From positions 558,001-622,000 of the forward strand of contig NZ_FMTM01000001.1 of assembly GCF_900099775.1 (NCBI RefSeq): a DNA stretch of 64,000 nucleotides, read 5' to 3'. The notes under the pieces were generated by a model. That model did no database searches. It worked only from the letters and a program-made list of their open reading frames with translations, and had not been told where the DNA came from. The stretch comes from Rhizobium mongolense subsp. loessense (GTDB lineage Bacteria; Pseudomonadota; Alphaproteobacteria; Rhizobiales; Rhizobiaceae). Positions 16,975 through 26,940 of this stretch are shown one piece after another. Within the stretch, counting starts at the first letter, position 1, and every line of letters starts with the position of its first letter. A program made the position numbers and the translations under genes.

Positions 16975-19284
16975 TTATTTTCGCTTCATGGCCTCGGCAA
17001 GAGCAGCACCGAAGGCGCCCTGGCTTTCCTGTTTCGCGACAGCCGGACGCCGGTCGTGTTGCGGCCGCGCGCCTTGATTTCCACGGGGCTCGCCGCGTGG
17101 CGCTGGAGCCGAGGAGCCATCGTCCTTGCGCATCGAAAGACCGATGCGCTTGCGTTTTGCATCGACCTCGACGACACGCACCTTGACGACATCGCCAGCC
17201 TTCACAACTTCATGAGGATCTTTGACGAAGCGGTCGGCAAGCTGCGAGACATGCACAAGGCCGTCCTGATGCACGCCGATATCGACGAAGGCGCCAAAAG
17301 CCGCAACGTTGGTCACCGTGCCTTCCAGCATCATGCCGGGCTTGAGATCGGAGATTTCGTTGACGCCTTCTGCGAAGGTTGCCGTCTTGAAGCTCGGGCG
17401 AGGATCGCGGCCGGGCTTTTCCAGTTCGGCGAGGATATCCTTGACCGTCGGCAGGCCGAACTTCTCGTCGATGAACTGCCGCGGATCAAGCGATTTCAGC
17501 GCCGCGCTATCGCCCATCAGCGACCGCAGGTCGCGGCCGCAGGCGGCAACGATCTTCTTTGCCACGCCATAGGCTTCCGGGTGCACCGATGACGCGTCGA
17601 GGGGCTCCTTGCCGTTCGGGATGCGCAGGAAGCCTGCCGCCTGCTCGAAGGTGCGCGTGCCGAGACGCGCGACCTTGAGCAGGTCGCGGCGGCTTTCGAA
17701 GGGACCGTTCTGGTCGCGATGGACGACGATGGCTTCGGCAATCGATGGGCCGAGGCCGGAAACGCGTGAGAGCAGCGGCGCCGAAGCCGTGTTGAGATCG
17801 ACGCCGACGGCATTCACCGCGTCTTCGACGACAGCGTCCAGCGATCGCGACAGCTTCTGTTGGTCGACGTCATGCTGATACTGTCCGACGCCGATCGATT
17901 TCGGCTCGATCTTGACAAGTTCGGCCAGCGGATCCTGCAGGCGGCGGGCGATGGAAACCGCGCCACGCAGCGACACGTCGAGATCCGGAAATTCAGCTGC
18001 GGCGGTCGCGGAGGCGGAATAGACCGACGCGCCGGCTTCCGAAACGATGACCTTGGTGGGCTTTGCGCCCGCAAGATCGGCAAGCATGTCGGCCACTAGC
18101 TTTTCGGTTTCGCGGCTTCCAGTGCCGTTGCCGATGGAGATCAGCTCGACATTATGCTTAAGGATCAGCGCGGTGAGTTCTGCCTGAGCGCCACGCACGT
18201 CGTTCCGGGGCTGGAAGGGATAGACCGTGGAGGTCGCAACGACCTTGCCGGTGCCGTCGACCACTGCGACCTTGACGCCAGTGCGGATGCCCGGATCGAG
18301 GCCCATCGTGGCGCGCGAGCCGGCAGGCGCCGCCAGCAGCAGATCCTTCAAGTTTCGCGCAAAGACGTGGATCGCCTCCTCTTCGGCGCGTTCGCGCAGT
18401 TCGCGCATCAGGTCGAGAGACAGCGACATGGAAAGTTTGACGCGCCAGGCCCAGCTTGCGACATCCATCAGCCAGCGATCGCCGGGGCGGCTCGTGCCGA
18501 TTTCATAGGCAGCAGCGATCATGCGCTCGACAGGCTTGTTGGGAGAGGCGATCTCGGCGTCGGCCTCGATCGTCAGCGTCAGCACTTCCTCGTTCCAGCC
18601 GCGCAGCATGGCGAGCGCGCGATGGCCGGGCGCGGTCGCCCAGCGCTCCGAATGGTCAAAATAGTCCGAGAATTTCTCGCCGGCCGTCTGCTTGCCATCC
18701 ACGACCTTGGCCTTCACAAACGCGGCGCTGCGCATATGGGCACGGAGCTTGCCGAGCAAATCGGCATTTTCCGCAATGCCTTCGGCGACGATGTCGCGTG
18801 CGCCTTCGAGCGCCGTCTTCGCATCCGGCACATCGGCAGTGATATAGTCCTCCGCCAGCACCGCCGGTCCCTTCGAGCGATCGGCGAGGATCGCGTCGGC
18901 GAGCGGTCCGAGGCCGCGCTCGCGGGCGATTTCGGCACGGGTGCGGCGCTTGGGTTTGTAGGGCAGGTAGAGATCCTCGAGCTCCGCCTTGGTGGCGGCG
19001 CCAGCGATCTTGCCCATCAGTTCGTCGGTCATCTTGCCCTGGCCGGCGATCGATTCGACGATCGTGTCGCGGCGGGCTTCCAGTTCGCGCAGATAGACGA
19101 GGCGTTCTGCCAGTTTGCGCAACTGCGTATCATCCAGGCCACCAGTCACTTCCTTGCGGTAGCGCGCGATAAAGGGAACGGTCGCGCCCTCGTCGAGCAG
19201 CTCGATCGCGGCTTTGGCCTGGTCCGGCCGGGCATTGATTTCGGAGGCGATGAGTGCGGCAAGCGAGCGGAGGTCTGCGGCCAT
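16975..19284 (-). CDS. tex: Tex-family RNA-binding transcription accessory protein
   Basis: A 769-residue cytoplasmic nucleic-acid-binding protein. Order of domains: helical Tex N-terminus ([21 protein letters not shown]), the YqgF-like RNase-H fold ([17 protein letters not shown]), the helix-hairpin-helix region ([17 protein letters not shown]), and a C-terminal S1 RNA-binding domain ([20 protein letters not shown]). The end is a low-complexity tail of Gly, Arg, Gln and Lys. Tex homologues influence transcript processivity and stress or virulence gene expression. AGGGAA precedes the ATG at 19284. Confidence 0.93.
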   Translation of the reverse strand: MAADLRSLAALIASEINARPDQAKAAIELLDEGATVPFIARYRKEVTGGLDDTQLRKLAERLVYLRELEARRDTIVESIAGQGKMTDELMGKIAGAATKAELEDLYLPYKPKRRTRAEIARERGLGPLADAILADRSKGPAVLAEDYITADVPDAKTALEGARDIVAEGIAENADLLGKLRAHMRSAAFVKAKVVDGKQTAGEKFSDYFDHSERWATAPGHRALAMLRGWNEEVLTLTIEADAEIASPNKPVERMIAAAYEIGTSRPGDRWLMDVASWAWRVKLSMSLSLDLMRELRERAEEEAIHVFARNLKDLLLAAPAGSRATMGLDPGIRTGVKVAVVDGTGKVVATSTVYPFQPRNDVRGAQAELTALILKHNVELISIGNGTGSRETEKLVADMLADLAGAKPTKVIVSEAGASVYSASATAAAEFPDLDVSLRGAVSIARRLQDPLAELVKIEPKSIGVGQYQHDVDQQKLSRSLDAVVEDAVNAVGVDLNTASAPLLSRVSGLGPSIAEAIVVHRDQNGPFESRRDLLKVARLGTRTFEQAAGFLRIPNGKEPLDASSVHPEAYGVAKKIVAACGRDLRSLMGDSAALKSLDPRQFIDEKFGLPTVKDILAELEKPGRDPRPSFKTATFAEGVNEISDLKPGMMLEGTVTNVAAFGAFVDIGVHQDGLVHVSQLADRFVKDPHEVVKAGDVVKVRVVEVDAKRKRIGLSMRKDDGSSAPAPRGEPRGNQGARPQHDRRPAVAKQESQGAFGAALAEAMKRK

Positions 19285-19659
19285 GGGATTCCCTGAACTA
19301 ACGAAGGTAGCGGGACCATAGCGGCGAAAAGCGGCAAGGCAATGCCCGGCAGAGCTTTCCACAGCAGACTGACGCCCTTCATAAAGTTAGCACCCGCAGC
19401 CATCCGACCTTCGGGCCACCTTTTCGCCGCCTGGGAGAAAGGACGACAAAGCGTAGCGGCCTCATCTCCTTCACCCTCAGACGGAAGATCCCTGGCAGGG
19501 CGGATGCGGGGGGCGGCGCCGCGCAGAAGGGCGATTGCCTCCTCGCCTGGCTCGCGCGCCTGGATTTCCCGTTTTTGCGGTTGTGCAGATGCGGCATTCT
19601 TTGGTAGCAGAGGCGACCGTTTTGGACCGTCCTCCCTAAAGGAGGCAAGGAAAAGTGAC
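19285..19659. other. 375-bp intergenic region, divergent tex/glyS promoters
   Basis: No convincing gene. It must hold both promoters, since tex and glyS diverge from here. The stretch about 19460-19570 is G/C-rich with runs such as GGGGGGCGGCGCCGCGC and looks like an intergenic repeat, though no clean palindrome longer than 8 bp is visible. An open frame continuous with glyS crosses it but has no good start; the glyS ribosome site AAGGAGG..AAGGAA lies at 19639-19650. Confidence 0.4.
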
Positions 19660-21972
19660 ATGCCCGATCTGCTTCTAGAACTTCGCTCCGAGGAAATTCC
19701 GGCCCGCATGCAGCGCAAGGCTGCCGGCGACCTGAAGAAGCTCGTCACCGATGCGCTGGTGGAGGCAGGACTTTCCTATGAGGGCGCCCGCGAATACTGG
19801 ACGCCTCGCCGCCTGACGCTTGATATCCGCGGACTGACCGCCCGATCCGCCGATGTGCGCGAAGAGCGCAAGGGCCCGCGCACCGATGCCAACGATAAGG
19901 CGATCGAAGGCTTTTTGCGCGGCGCTGGCCTTTCTTCGATTTCCGAGGCGCAGGTGAGTAGCGACCCAAAAAAGGGCGATTTCTACATTGCCGTGATTTC
20001 AAAGCCCGGCCGCGCTGCGGAAGAGATCATCGGCGACGTGATGCCCGGCATCATCCGCGATTTCCCCTGGCCGAAATCCATGCGCTGGGGCAAGGCGTCC
20101 TCCAAACCTGGCTCGCTGCGCTGGGTGCGCCCGCTGCAATCGATCGTTTGCACTTTCGGCACCGAGCATGAGGAAACCTCCGTCATCCCCTTCGAGATCG
20201 ACGGCATCGTCGCCTCCAATGTGACCTACGGCCACCGCTTCCATGCGCCAGACGCCATCACCGTCAAGCGTTTCGACGACTATGCCGCGAGCCTCGAAAA
20301 AGCGAAGGTCATCCTCGATGCCGAGCGGCGCAAGAACATCATCCTGCATGATGCACGCGACATCGCCTTTGCCGGCGGACTGGAACTCGTCGAGGACGAC
20401 GGTCTGCTGGAGGAAGTCTCCGGTCTCGTCGAATGGCCGCAAGTGCTGATGGGCAGCTTCGAGGAGGATTACCTCTCGATCCCCTCCGAAATCATCCGGC
20501 TGACGATCAAGACGAACCAGAAGTGTTTCGTAACGCGCAAACAGGGCGAAGAGACGCTTTCGAACAAGTTCATCCTCGTCTCCAATGTTGAGGCGACCGA
20601 CGGCGGCAAGGAAATCATCCATGGCAATGGCAAAGTCGTCCGCGCCCGCCTTTCCGACGCGCTACATTTCTGGAAGCGCGACCAGGGGAACTTGCCGGAC
20701 CTCGAAACGCTGGAGGCTTCGGCGAAGAAATTCGAGCTTGATCTGAGGAAGCCGCTCGATCAGCGGATGGCGAAGCTCGATGCGCTGCATGTGACGTTCC
20801 ACGCGAAAATCGGAACGCAGGGCGAGCGGGTAACACGCATTCGCACCCTTGCCGGCGAAATCGGTAAAATCGTCAATGCAGATCCCCTAAAGGTTAGCCG
20901 AGCAGCAGCCTTGGCAAAGGCGGACCTGCGAACTGAAGTCGTGGGCGAATTCCCTGAACTGCAGGGTGCAATAGGGAAGAAATATGCGCTGCTGCAAGGC
21001 GAAGATGAACCAGTGGCGGCAGCACTGGAGGACCACTATAAGCCTCAGGGTCCCACCGACCGAGTGCCTACCGACAATGTTGCCATAACCATAGCGCTTG
21101 CTGACAAGATCGACACGCTTGTATGGTTTTGGCGAATAAACGAAAAGCCAACCGGTTCGAAGGATCCGTTCGCATTAAGACGAGCAGCGCTAGGATCGAT
21201 ACGGCTGCTGTTGGAACGGGGAATCAGAGCATCCCTCATCCCACTGTTTCGCTCTGCATTTCGTAGCGAATGGGCTGTGGCCATCGCTAGCCATGAAGCT
21301 TCGATAAGACTCTTTGAGCTTAAAATCCAACAGGATAGCGAAAGACTCGACCACGAGAGGCTCGTGCAAGAACAGCGCGAAGCTATCAAATATTGCAGGA
21401 AATATCTTGCTGACGGCCATCCAAAGACAATCGAAGAAGAATATGAGCTGGCAATCAACCTCCTCTCCTTCTTCCACGACCGCCTCAAGGTCTATCTCCG
21501 CGACCAGGGTGCCCGCTACGATTTGATCGATGCCGTCGTCACATCCGAGGCCGACGACCTTCTCATGATCGCCCGCCGCGTCGAGGCGCTGACGGCTTTC
21601 ATTACCTCGGAAGACGGCAAGAACCTCTTGGTCGGCACCAAGCGCGCCACGCAGATTCTGGCCGCCGAGGAGAAGAAGGGCACCGTTATCGCCGACGGCG
21701 TTTCTGAAAAGCTGTTGCGGCTGGATGCCGAAAAGGAGCTCTTCGCCGCCATCGCCAAAGCCTCGACCGAGGCTTCCACCGCCATCGCCAGCGAAGACTT
21801 CCGCTCGGCAATGGAGGCGCTTTCGAAGCTTCGCGCCCCGGTCGACCGCTTCTTCGACGACGTGCTCGTCAACGACGAGGACGCGGCGATCCGCGCCAAC
21901 CGCCTCGCCCTGTTGCGGCTGATCCGCGAGGCGACGGGGACGGTTGCGGACTTCTCGAAGATCGCAGGGTAA
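19660..21972 (+). CDS. glyS: glycine-tRNA ligase beta subunit
   Basis: Partner of GlyQ in the tetrameric bacterial glycyl-tRNA synthetase; the beta chain binds tRNA. The N-terminus [17 protein letters not shown] and the [16 protein letters not shown]-like ([13 protein letters not shown]) and [12 protein letters not shown] motifs are classic. At 770 residues it is longer than the roughly 690-705 usual for the family. Residues about 520-600 look like an extra segment before [19 protein letters not shown]. Codons from about 20860 to 21465 differ sharply from the flanks (many ATA, AGA, CGA, CTA, TTA), suggesting replacement by foreign DNA; the frame is intact. glyQ is 9 kb away on the opposite strand. 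Confidence 0.93.
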   Translation: MPDLLLELRSEEIPARMQRKAAGDLKKLVTDALVEAGLSYEGAREYWTPRRLTLDIRGLTARSADVREERKGPRTDANDKAIEGFLRGAGLSSISEAQVSSDPKKGDFYIAVISKPGRAAEEIIGDVMPGIIRDFPWPKSMRWGKASSKPGSLRWVRPLQSIVCTFGTEHEETSVIPFEIDGIVASNVTYGHRFHAPDAITVKRFDDYAASLEKAKVILDAERRKNIILHDARDIAFAGGLELVEDDGLLEEVSGLVEWPQVLMGSFEEDYLSIPSEIIRLTIKTNQKCFVTRKQGEETLSNKFILVSNVEATDGGKEIIHGNGKVVRARLSDALHFWKRDQGNLPDLETLEASAKKFELDLRKPLDQRMAKLDALHVTFHAKIGTQGERVTRIRTLAGEIGKIVNADPLKVSRAAALAKADLRTEVVGEFPELQGAIGKKYALLQGEDEPVAAALEDHYKPQGPTDRVPTDNVAITIALADKIDTLVWFWRINEKPTGSKDPFALRRAALGSIRLLLERGIRASLIPLFRSAFRSEWAVAIASHEASIRLFELKIQQDSERLDHERLVQEQREAIKYCRKYLADGHPKTIEEEYELAINLLSFFHDRLKVYLRDQGARYDLIDAVVTSEADDLLMIARRVEALTAFITSEDGKNLLVGTKRATQILAAEEKKGTVIADGVSEKLLRLDAEKELFAAIAKASTEASTAIASEDFRSAMEALSKLRAPVDRFFDDVLVNDEDAAIRANRLALLRLIREATGTVADFSKIAG

Positions 21973-22057
21973 CGGTTTCGGACCAACCGCGGCGCTCGCG
22001 GCAACCTCGAAACCTCCTTTGAATAACTCTCGCGCCCGGTAGACATGGCGCTGCTGG

Positions 22058-22080
22058 ATCCCTGCGGCAGGTACAGGGAT
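22058..22080. repeat. short palindromic rhizobial-type repeat
   Basis: ATCCCTG (22058-22064) and CAGGGAT (22074-22080) flank a 9-base spacer, inside CTGGATCCCTG...CAGGGATGAG. This arrangement resembles the small palindromes scattered between rhizobial genes. It lies between glyS and the DUF523 remnant. Confidence 0.45.
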
Positions 22081-22129
22081 GAGTGGCATCCCACTGGTCA
22101 TTCACCAGCGCTCGCGCTATCAGACAATC

Positions 22130-22625
22130 ATGACCACCAAAATCCTCGTCAGCGCCTGCCTCATGGGCCATGCCGTCCGTTATGACGGCCGGGCGAAGCC
22201 GCTGGCACATCCGGCGCTCGAGCGCTGGCGGGCGGAGGGCAGGTTGGTGACGATCTGTCCGGAGATGTCGGCAGGCATGCCGGTGCCGCGGCCGCCGGCG
22301 GAAATCGAGGGCGGCGCGAGTGGCAAGGACGTTCTGTCTGGAGCAGCACGTGGTGTTCGAGATCACCGGAGGCGATGTGACGGCTGCATTCCGAGAAGCG
22401 GCGCAGAATGCGCTCAGGCTGGCTCAGGAGACAGGCTGCACCCATGCGCTGCTCATCGACGGCAGCCCCTCCTGCGGTTCCGGTTTCATTTATGATGGGT
22501 CTTTCAGCGGAACGCCGCGGGACGGCATTGGTGTTACAGCTGCCCTGCTGAAGCGTGCGGGAATCCAAGTCTTCTCGGACCGAGAAATCGACCGGCTGGT
22601 GGAAAGCCTCGCGACGCCTGTCTGA
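22130..22625 (+). pseudogene. DUF523 family protein, single-base frameshift
   Basis: The first frame reads KILVSACLMGHAVRYDGR and HPALERWRAEGRLVTICPE, the DUF523 N-terminus. The C-terminal half (DGSPSCGSGFIYDGSFSG, GIGVTAALLKRAGIQVFS) is in the next frame. The break is at about 22350-22354, where CGTGGTGTTC would give a continuous reading if one G of GG were removed; the total length 496 is also one base over a multiple of three. Either a recent inactivation or a sequencing error. Intact homologues are about 160 residues with conserved cysteines (SAC, SPSCGS); function is unknown. Confidence 0.85.
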
Positions 22626-22804
22626 TCAAAAGGCATGTCCTTATGCACCCGCCAGTGCCTTCATCACCTTTACCAACCGTTTCGCGCCGAACGCCGGTCT
22701 GAATGCGTTCTACCTGCAATCGATCGCTCTCGGGAATGGCGAAATCCGGATGGTCCATATGTACCAGTCTATCGACTCGCTGCCTGCCGCAACGGCGCAG
22801 ACAA

Positions 22805-22829
22805 AGCCGCCGGATTTTCCCCGGCGGCT
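22805..22829. terminator. hairpin between convergent genes
   Basis: A perfect 9-bp stem AGCCGCCGG / CCGGCGGCT with loop ATTTTCC, between the DUF523 remnant (plus) and the chemoreceptor (minus). The flanks lack a long T-tract. The open reading stretch around 22640-22860 shows no recognised protein. Confidence 0.6.
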
Positions 22830-22864
22830 GTTCGTATGCGTGATGAAGGTGGGGGTGTTCAAGC

Positions 22865-24685
22865 TCATGCCGCGCGGCGCGCCGGGGCGGTTGCCGCGTG
22901 ACCCGCGCCGCCGACGCGGAAGCCGTGGATGAGGCCGAGTAATTCGTCGGTATCGGCCGCAAGCGTTTCTGCCGATGCCGTCGTCTCTTCGGCCATCGCG
23001 GCATTTTGCTGCGTTGCCGAGTCGAGCTGGTTCATCGAAGACGAGATCGAGCGCAACGTCGTGTCCTGCTCAGAAGCGCTGTGGGCGATCTTGCCGACGA
23101 TCTCGTTCGCAGCCTTGATCTGATTCGAAATGCGCTTCAGCGCTTCGCCGGCCTCGCCGACAAGACGGACGCCGTGATCGACCTGGGTGGAGGAACGGGC
23201 GATCTGATCCTTGATCTCCTTGGCAGCAGCGGCGGAGCGCTGGGCAAGTTCGCGGACTTCTTGGGCGACGACCGCAAAACCCTTGCCGGACTCGCCAGCG
23301 CGTGCCGCCTCGACACCGGCATTCAGCGCCAAAAGGTTGGTCTGGAACGCGATCTCGTCGATGACGCCGATGATCTTGCCGATCTCGTCGGCCGACTTTT
23401 CGATACCGCTCATCGCCTCGATCGCTTCGGTGACGACGGCATCGCTGCGGCTCGCTTCGGTGCTGACGGCATGCACGCGCTTGGCGGCCTCGTTTGCACC
23501 TTCCGCAGTCTGGCGGACGGCGACGGTCAGCTCGTCGAGAGCAGCCGAGGTTTCCTCCAGGCTGGCGGCCTGGCGCTCAGTGCGCTGCGACAGTTCATTC
23601 GAGGCGCGGCGGATCTCTTCCTTGCTGTTGCCGATGTCGCTTCCCTTGGCGCTGACTTTGGCCATGGCGGCCTCGAGATGCGACAGCGCATCGTTGAAGT
23701 TGTCTCGAAGGGCTGCGTATTTCTGGCCGAGATCGCCGCAGCGCACGGTCAGGTCGCCGCGGGCGAGATCTTCCAGCGCCTGGCCGATCGTTGTGACGAC
23801 GTTTGCCTGCATCCGGGCGTCTTCCTGCTGCTGGCGAAGATTGTTTTCACGCTCGGCGCTAAGTGCCATTTCCTGCTCGACCTGACGCAGGGACAGCGTC
23901 TGCCTTTCGCGGATTTTCTCCTGAAGCGACTTCGTGGCCTTGGCCATCATGCCCACTTCGTTGCCCATATCGACATGCGGGATGGTGACCGACAGATCCT
24001 CGTCGGCGACGGCCTTCAGGGCTGCGTGGACATCCGAAAGTGGCCTGGAGATACCGCGGATGACGAAATAGGCGGCAATGATCGCGACAGCGAAGAGGAC
24101 GAGACTGCCGAGCAGCGCCGTCATAATCCTGTCGCGCACCTGCGCGTCGAGATCATCCATGTAGACGCCGGTCACGACGACGATCTTCCAAGGCGCGAAG
24201 TCGAGCGCATAAGCGGTCTTGCGAAAAGTCGCATCCTTAGGCTCGCCCGGCTTGCTCGCATAATAATCCGTCATACCGCCGCCGCTTTGGCCGAGCTTGA
24301 CGAGTTCCTCGCGATACAAATGGTTCTTGACGTCAGGCTGGCCCTTCACGTTCTGGCCGACCTTCGTCTTGTCGTAGTGAAAGACGATGTTGATGTCGTA
24401 GTCATAGCCGAAAAAGTAACCGTCTGGATCATACTTCATGCCGGTCAGCGTGGCGTAGGCCTGCTTCTTGGCATCTTCCAGCGTCATCTCACCAGCATCG
24501 ACCCTGGTCTGATAGAGCTTGAGAATGGAGACGGCGGATTCCACTTCCGTGCGCAGCATTTCGTAGCGCTCGTTGTAGATGCCATCGGCAGACGATTTGA
24601 GTTGCAGGCTGATAGCGATCGCAAAGACGGCCATCAGGCCCGTCACCAGCAATATCAGTTGTTTTGAAATCTTTAGGTTTTTCAT
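22865..24685 (-). CDS. methyl-accepting chemotaxis protein with single Cache sensor
   Basis: A 606-residue chemoreceptor. A membrane helix (about 11-30) is followed by a periplasmic sCache domain with [18 protein letters not shown], a second helix (about 190-212), HAMP ([18 protein letters not shown]), a second HAMP-like helical stretch ([17 protein letters not shown]), and the methyl-accepting signalling domain. The hairpin tip reads [21 protein letters not shown]. The C-terminus (ATAPARRAA) has no CheR-tethering pentapeptide. The start MKNLKISK follows a weak GAGA; an open frame of 23 codons lies upstream. Confidence 0.92.
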   Translation of the reverse strand: MKNLKISKQLILLVTGLMAVFAIAISLQLKSSADGIYNERYEMLRTEVESAVSILKLYQTRVDAGEMTLEDAKKQAYATLTGMKYDPDGYFFGYDYDINIVFHYDKTKVGQNVKGQPDVKNHLYREELVKLGQSGGGMTDYYASKPGEPKDATFRKTAYALDFAPWKIVVVTGVYMDDLDAQVRDRIMTALLGSLVLFAVAIIAAYFVIRGISRPLSDVHAALKAVADEDLSVTIPHVDMGNEVGMMAKATKSLQEKIRERQTLSLRQVEQEMALSAERENNLRQQQEDARMQANVVTTIGQALEDLARGDLTVRCGDLGQKYAALRDNFNDALSHLEAAMAKVSAKGSDIGNSKEEIRRASNELSQRTERQAASLEETSAALDELTVAVRQTAEGANEAAKRVHAVSTEASRSDAVVTEAIEAMSGIEKSADEIGKIIGVIDEIAFQTNLLALNAGVEAARAGESGKGFAVVAQEVRELAQRSAAAAKEIKDQIARSSTQVDHGVRLVGEAGEALKRISNQIKAANEIVGKIAHSASEQDTTLRSISSSMNQLDSATQQNAAMAEETTASAETLAADTDELLGLIHGFRVGGAGHAATAPARRAA

Positions 24686-25031
24686 GAATGTCTCGCGAAA
24701 AAGGTGAATTTGCAACACCGGATCGGTCAACTCCCGTCCCTTCGCGCGTGTCACTACGCACGTTCAGCAAGCACAATCATGCTTACTCCGGCCCTCGGTA
24801 AAATTATTGTGAATGACTGAACGATCACTTAACGATTTTGGCGTTGCCAAAGATTAGCAACACCAAAACTGAATCATGTTTGTTGTATGATTACGCCAGT
24901 TGCATGAGTACTTTAAAATCAATTGAAATAGAGAATGCGCCCCTGCTTCTCTTCAGGAGCGCATTCAATCCGCCATACGGCGGACCCCGTACGACCAAAA
25001 CTTTGGCCGGGTCAGGGGCAGGGAACTAAAA
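24686..25031. other. 346-bp intergenic region, no gene seen
   Basis: Markedly A/T-rich in the first half (about 24780-24960), consistent with the chemoreceptor promoter. The small open frame at 24838-25029 has no ribosome site or recognisable product. No terminator is evident for the gene that ends at 25032. Confidence 0.4.
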
Positions 25032-25496
25032 TCACATCCTTAGCTTAAAGTCGGAAACGTCGAGCGGCGCGGTTTGTTCCGCAGGGGCGGACATACCTGC
25101 AATAACAGGCTTCGCATCGCCGCCGATGACGGAGGTCGTTGCCGTCGGGTCGATGCCGTCGACAGGGACCGTCACCTTGAAGGCGGCCAGGACTTCGGGA
25201 GTTGCCTTGGTCACGAAAACGACGGGCGAGCCCCCCATCCAGCCTTCGGTACGGTAGAGCTTCTGCTCTCCAGCCACATCGCGGAGCGCGCTGGCCTGGA
25301 TGGCGCCGGGCGGCAACGCCGGCACTGTGTAATCCTTCTTGCGTTCGGTCGTTTGCAGCGGCGGGCAGGTCGTGCAGGTCTCGGTCACGATGCTTTCGCC
25401 GCCGGTGCGCGGTGTCTTGCCGATCACCTCGATCGAGGAGGCCATCGCCGAACCGGCTGCCAGAAGAATTGCCGCACCGAGAATGAATTGACGCAT
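25032..25496 (-). CDS. small secreted protein, possibly HPE1-like
   Basis: A 154-residue protein with an N-terminal signal peptide (ILGAAILLAAGSAMAS, cleavage near residue 19). The mature part has one cysteine pair in TETCTTCPPL and the segment LYRTEGWMGGSPVVFVTK. This pattern recalls rhizobial proteins annotated as plant virulence effector HPE1-like, which are exported and of unknown action; the assignment is from memory and tentative. AGGAG-like GTCGGAGCAG precedes the ATG. It stands alone; purD ends about 100 bp away downstream of a different transcript. Confidence 0.6.
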   Translation of the reverse strand: MRQFILGAAILLAAGSAMASSIEVIGKTPRTGGESIVTETCTTCPPLQTTERKKDYTVPALPPGAIQASALRDVAGEQKLYRTEGWMGGSPVVFVTKATPEVLAAFKVTVPVDGIDPTATTSVIGGDAKPVIAGMSAPAEQTAPLDVSDFKLRM

Positions 25497-25602
25497 GAAA
25501 ACTGCTCCGACTTACTATGGGAACAGAATAGCGCGTCTTTATTTCCATCCCGTCAGGGGAAAGGGTAAAAATTTAGGGAACTGACCTGATTTCGGGCCAG
25601 AG

Positions 25603-26874
25603 TTAAGCTCTTTCGCGCTCGATTGCCCGCCAGCCGATATCGCGGCGGCAGAAACCGTTTTCCCATTCCACCTTGTCGAGCAGCGCATAGGCGCGGCTCT
25701 GCGCCTCGCCGACTGTTCGGCCGGTGGCGGTCACGTTCAGCACACGGCCGCCGGTCGCGACAAGCTCGCCGTCCCTCAAAGACGTGCCGGCATGGAACAC
25801 TTTCGCGCCGACGCCTGCCTCCGGCAGCGAGAGGATCGGGGTGTTCTTCTCGTAGGGGCCTGGATAACCCTTAGAGGCCATCACAACGGTCAGCGCCGGA
25901 TCGTCGCTCCACTCGGCTGTGACCTTGTCGAGCGTGCCTTCGGCCGCTGCCAGCAGCAGCGGCAGCAGATCGCTCTTCAAGCGCATCATCAGTACCTGGC
26001 ACTCAGGATCGCCGAAGCGGACATTATATTCGATAAGTTCCGGGCCTTTTGCCGTAATCATCAGCCCGGCGAAGAAAACACCTGAAAAGGGATAACCGCT
26101 TTCGGCCATGCCGTAGATCGTCGGCTCGATGATTTCCTTCATCGTCCGCTCGATCATCTCGGCCGTCATCACCGGAGCCGGCGAATAGGCGCCCATGCCG
26201 CCGGTGTTGACGCCGGTATCACCCTCGCCCACACGCTTGTGATCCTGTGCGGTCGCCAGCGGCAGGGCGTTCCTGCCGTCGCAGAGGCAGAAGAAACTTG
26301 CCTCTTCGCCGTCGAGAAAAGCCTCAATGACGACCTCGGCGCCGGCTGCGCCGAACGCACCTTCGAAGCAATCGTCAACTGCGGCAAGCGCCTCCTCAAC
26401 GGTCATCGCCACCGTCACACCCTTGCCGGCGGCAAGACCATCCGCCTTGACGACGATCGGCGCTCCTTGTTCGCGGATATAGGCCTTTGCCTTCGGAGCG
26501 TTGTTGAAGCGTTGGTAGGCACCGGTCGGGATGTTGTAGCGGGCGCAGATATCCTTGGTAAAACCCTTGGAACCTTCGAGCTGGGCTGCTGCAGCGGAAG
26601 GACCGAAGACCGTCAGCCCATCGGCTCGCAGGTGATCGGCAAGGCCGGCAACCAGCGGCGCCTCGGGGCCGACGACGACAAAGTCGATCGCTTTTTGCGC
26701 ACAGAAGGCCGCGACTGCCTCGTGATCTTCAATCTTAAGGGAAACGAGCCTCGCATGTTCCGCAATACCCGGGTTGCCCGGCGCGGCATAGAATTCCGTC
26801 ATTAGCGGCGATTGTGCCAGCTTCCAGGCAAGCGCATGCTCGCGTCCGCCCGAGCCGATCAACAGAACCTTCAT
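25603..26874 (-). CDS. purD: phosphoribosylamine-glycine ligase
   Basis: Second enzyme of de novo purine synthesis, joining glycine to phosphoribosylamine with ATP. The 423 residues match the family length. Visible are the N-terminal [19 protein letters not shown], the ATP-grasp portion [16 protein letters not shown], the metal-binding [13 protein letters not shown], and the C-terminal [34 protein letters not shown] precedes the ATG. It follows DUF2207 by 66 bp in transcription reverse order (purD is upstream of nothing on its strand here), so it is likely its own unit. Confidence 0.95.
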   Translation of the reverse strand: MKVLLIGSGGREHALAWKLAQSPLMTEFYAAPGNPGIAEHARLVSLKIEDHEAVAAFCAQKAIDFVVVGPEAPLVAGLADHLRADGLTVFGPSAAAAQLEGSKGFTKDICARYNIPTGAYQRFNNAPKAKAYIREQGAPIVVKADGLAAGKGVTVAMTVEEALAAVDDCFEGAFGAAGAEVVIEAFLDGEEASFFCLCDGRNALPLATAQDHKRVGEGDTGVNTGGMGAYSPAPVMTAEMIERTMKEIIEPTIYGMAESGYPFSGVFFAGLMITAKGPELIEYNVRFGDPECQVLMMRLKSDLLPLLLAAAEGTLDKVTAEWSDDPALTVVMASKGYPGPYEKNTPILSLPEAGVGAKVFHAGTSLRDGELVATGGRVLNVTATGRTVGEAQSRAYALLDKVEWENGFCRRDIGWRAIERERA

Positions 26875-26940
26875 GCCTGATCCTTTCCGTTTTCTGTCTG
26901 GCGGTTAAGGGGCGGGACGCCAAAGGTCAAGCGGGAAAGC

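Noticed and set aside
18154..19296. 380-codon plus-strand open frame
   Set aside because: Antisense of tex, composition dominated by Arg and Gly, no recognised domain.
22635..22901. Open frames between the DUF523 remnant and the chemoreceptor
   Set aside because: Short, no ribosome site, and they contain the hairpin at 22805-22829.
23006..24667. 553-codon plus-strand open frame
   Set aside because: Antisense of the chemotaxis receptor; no start signal, no known domain.
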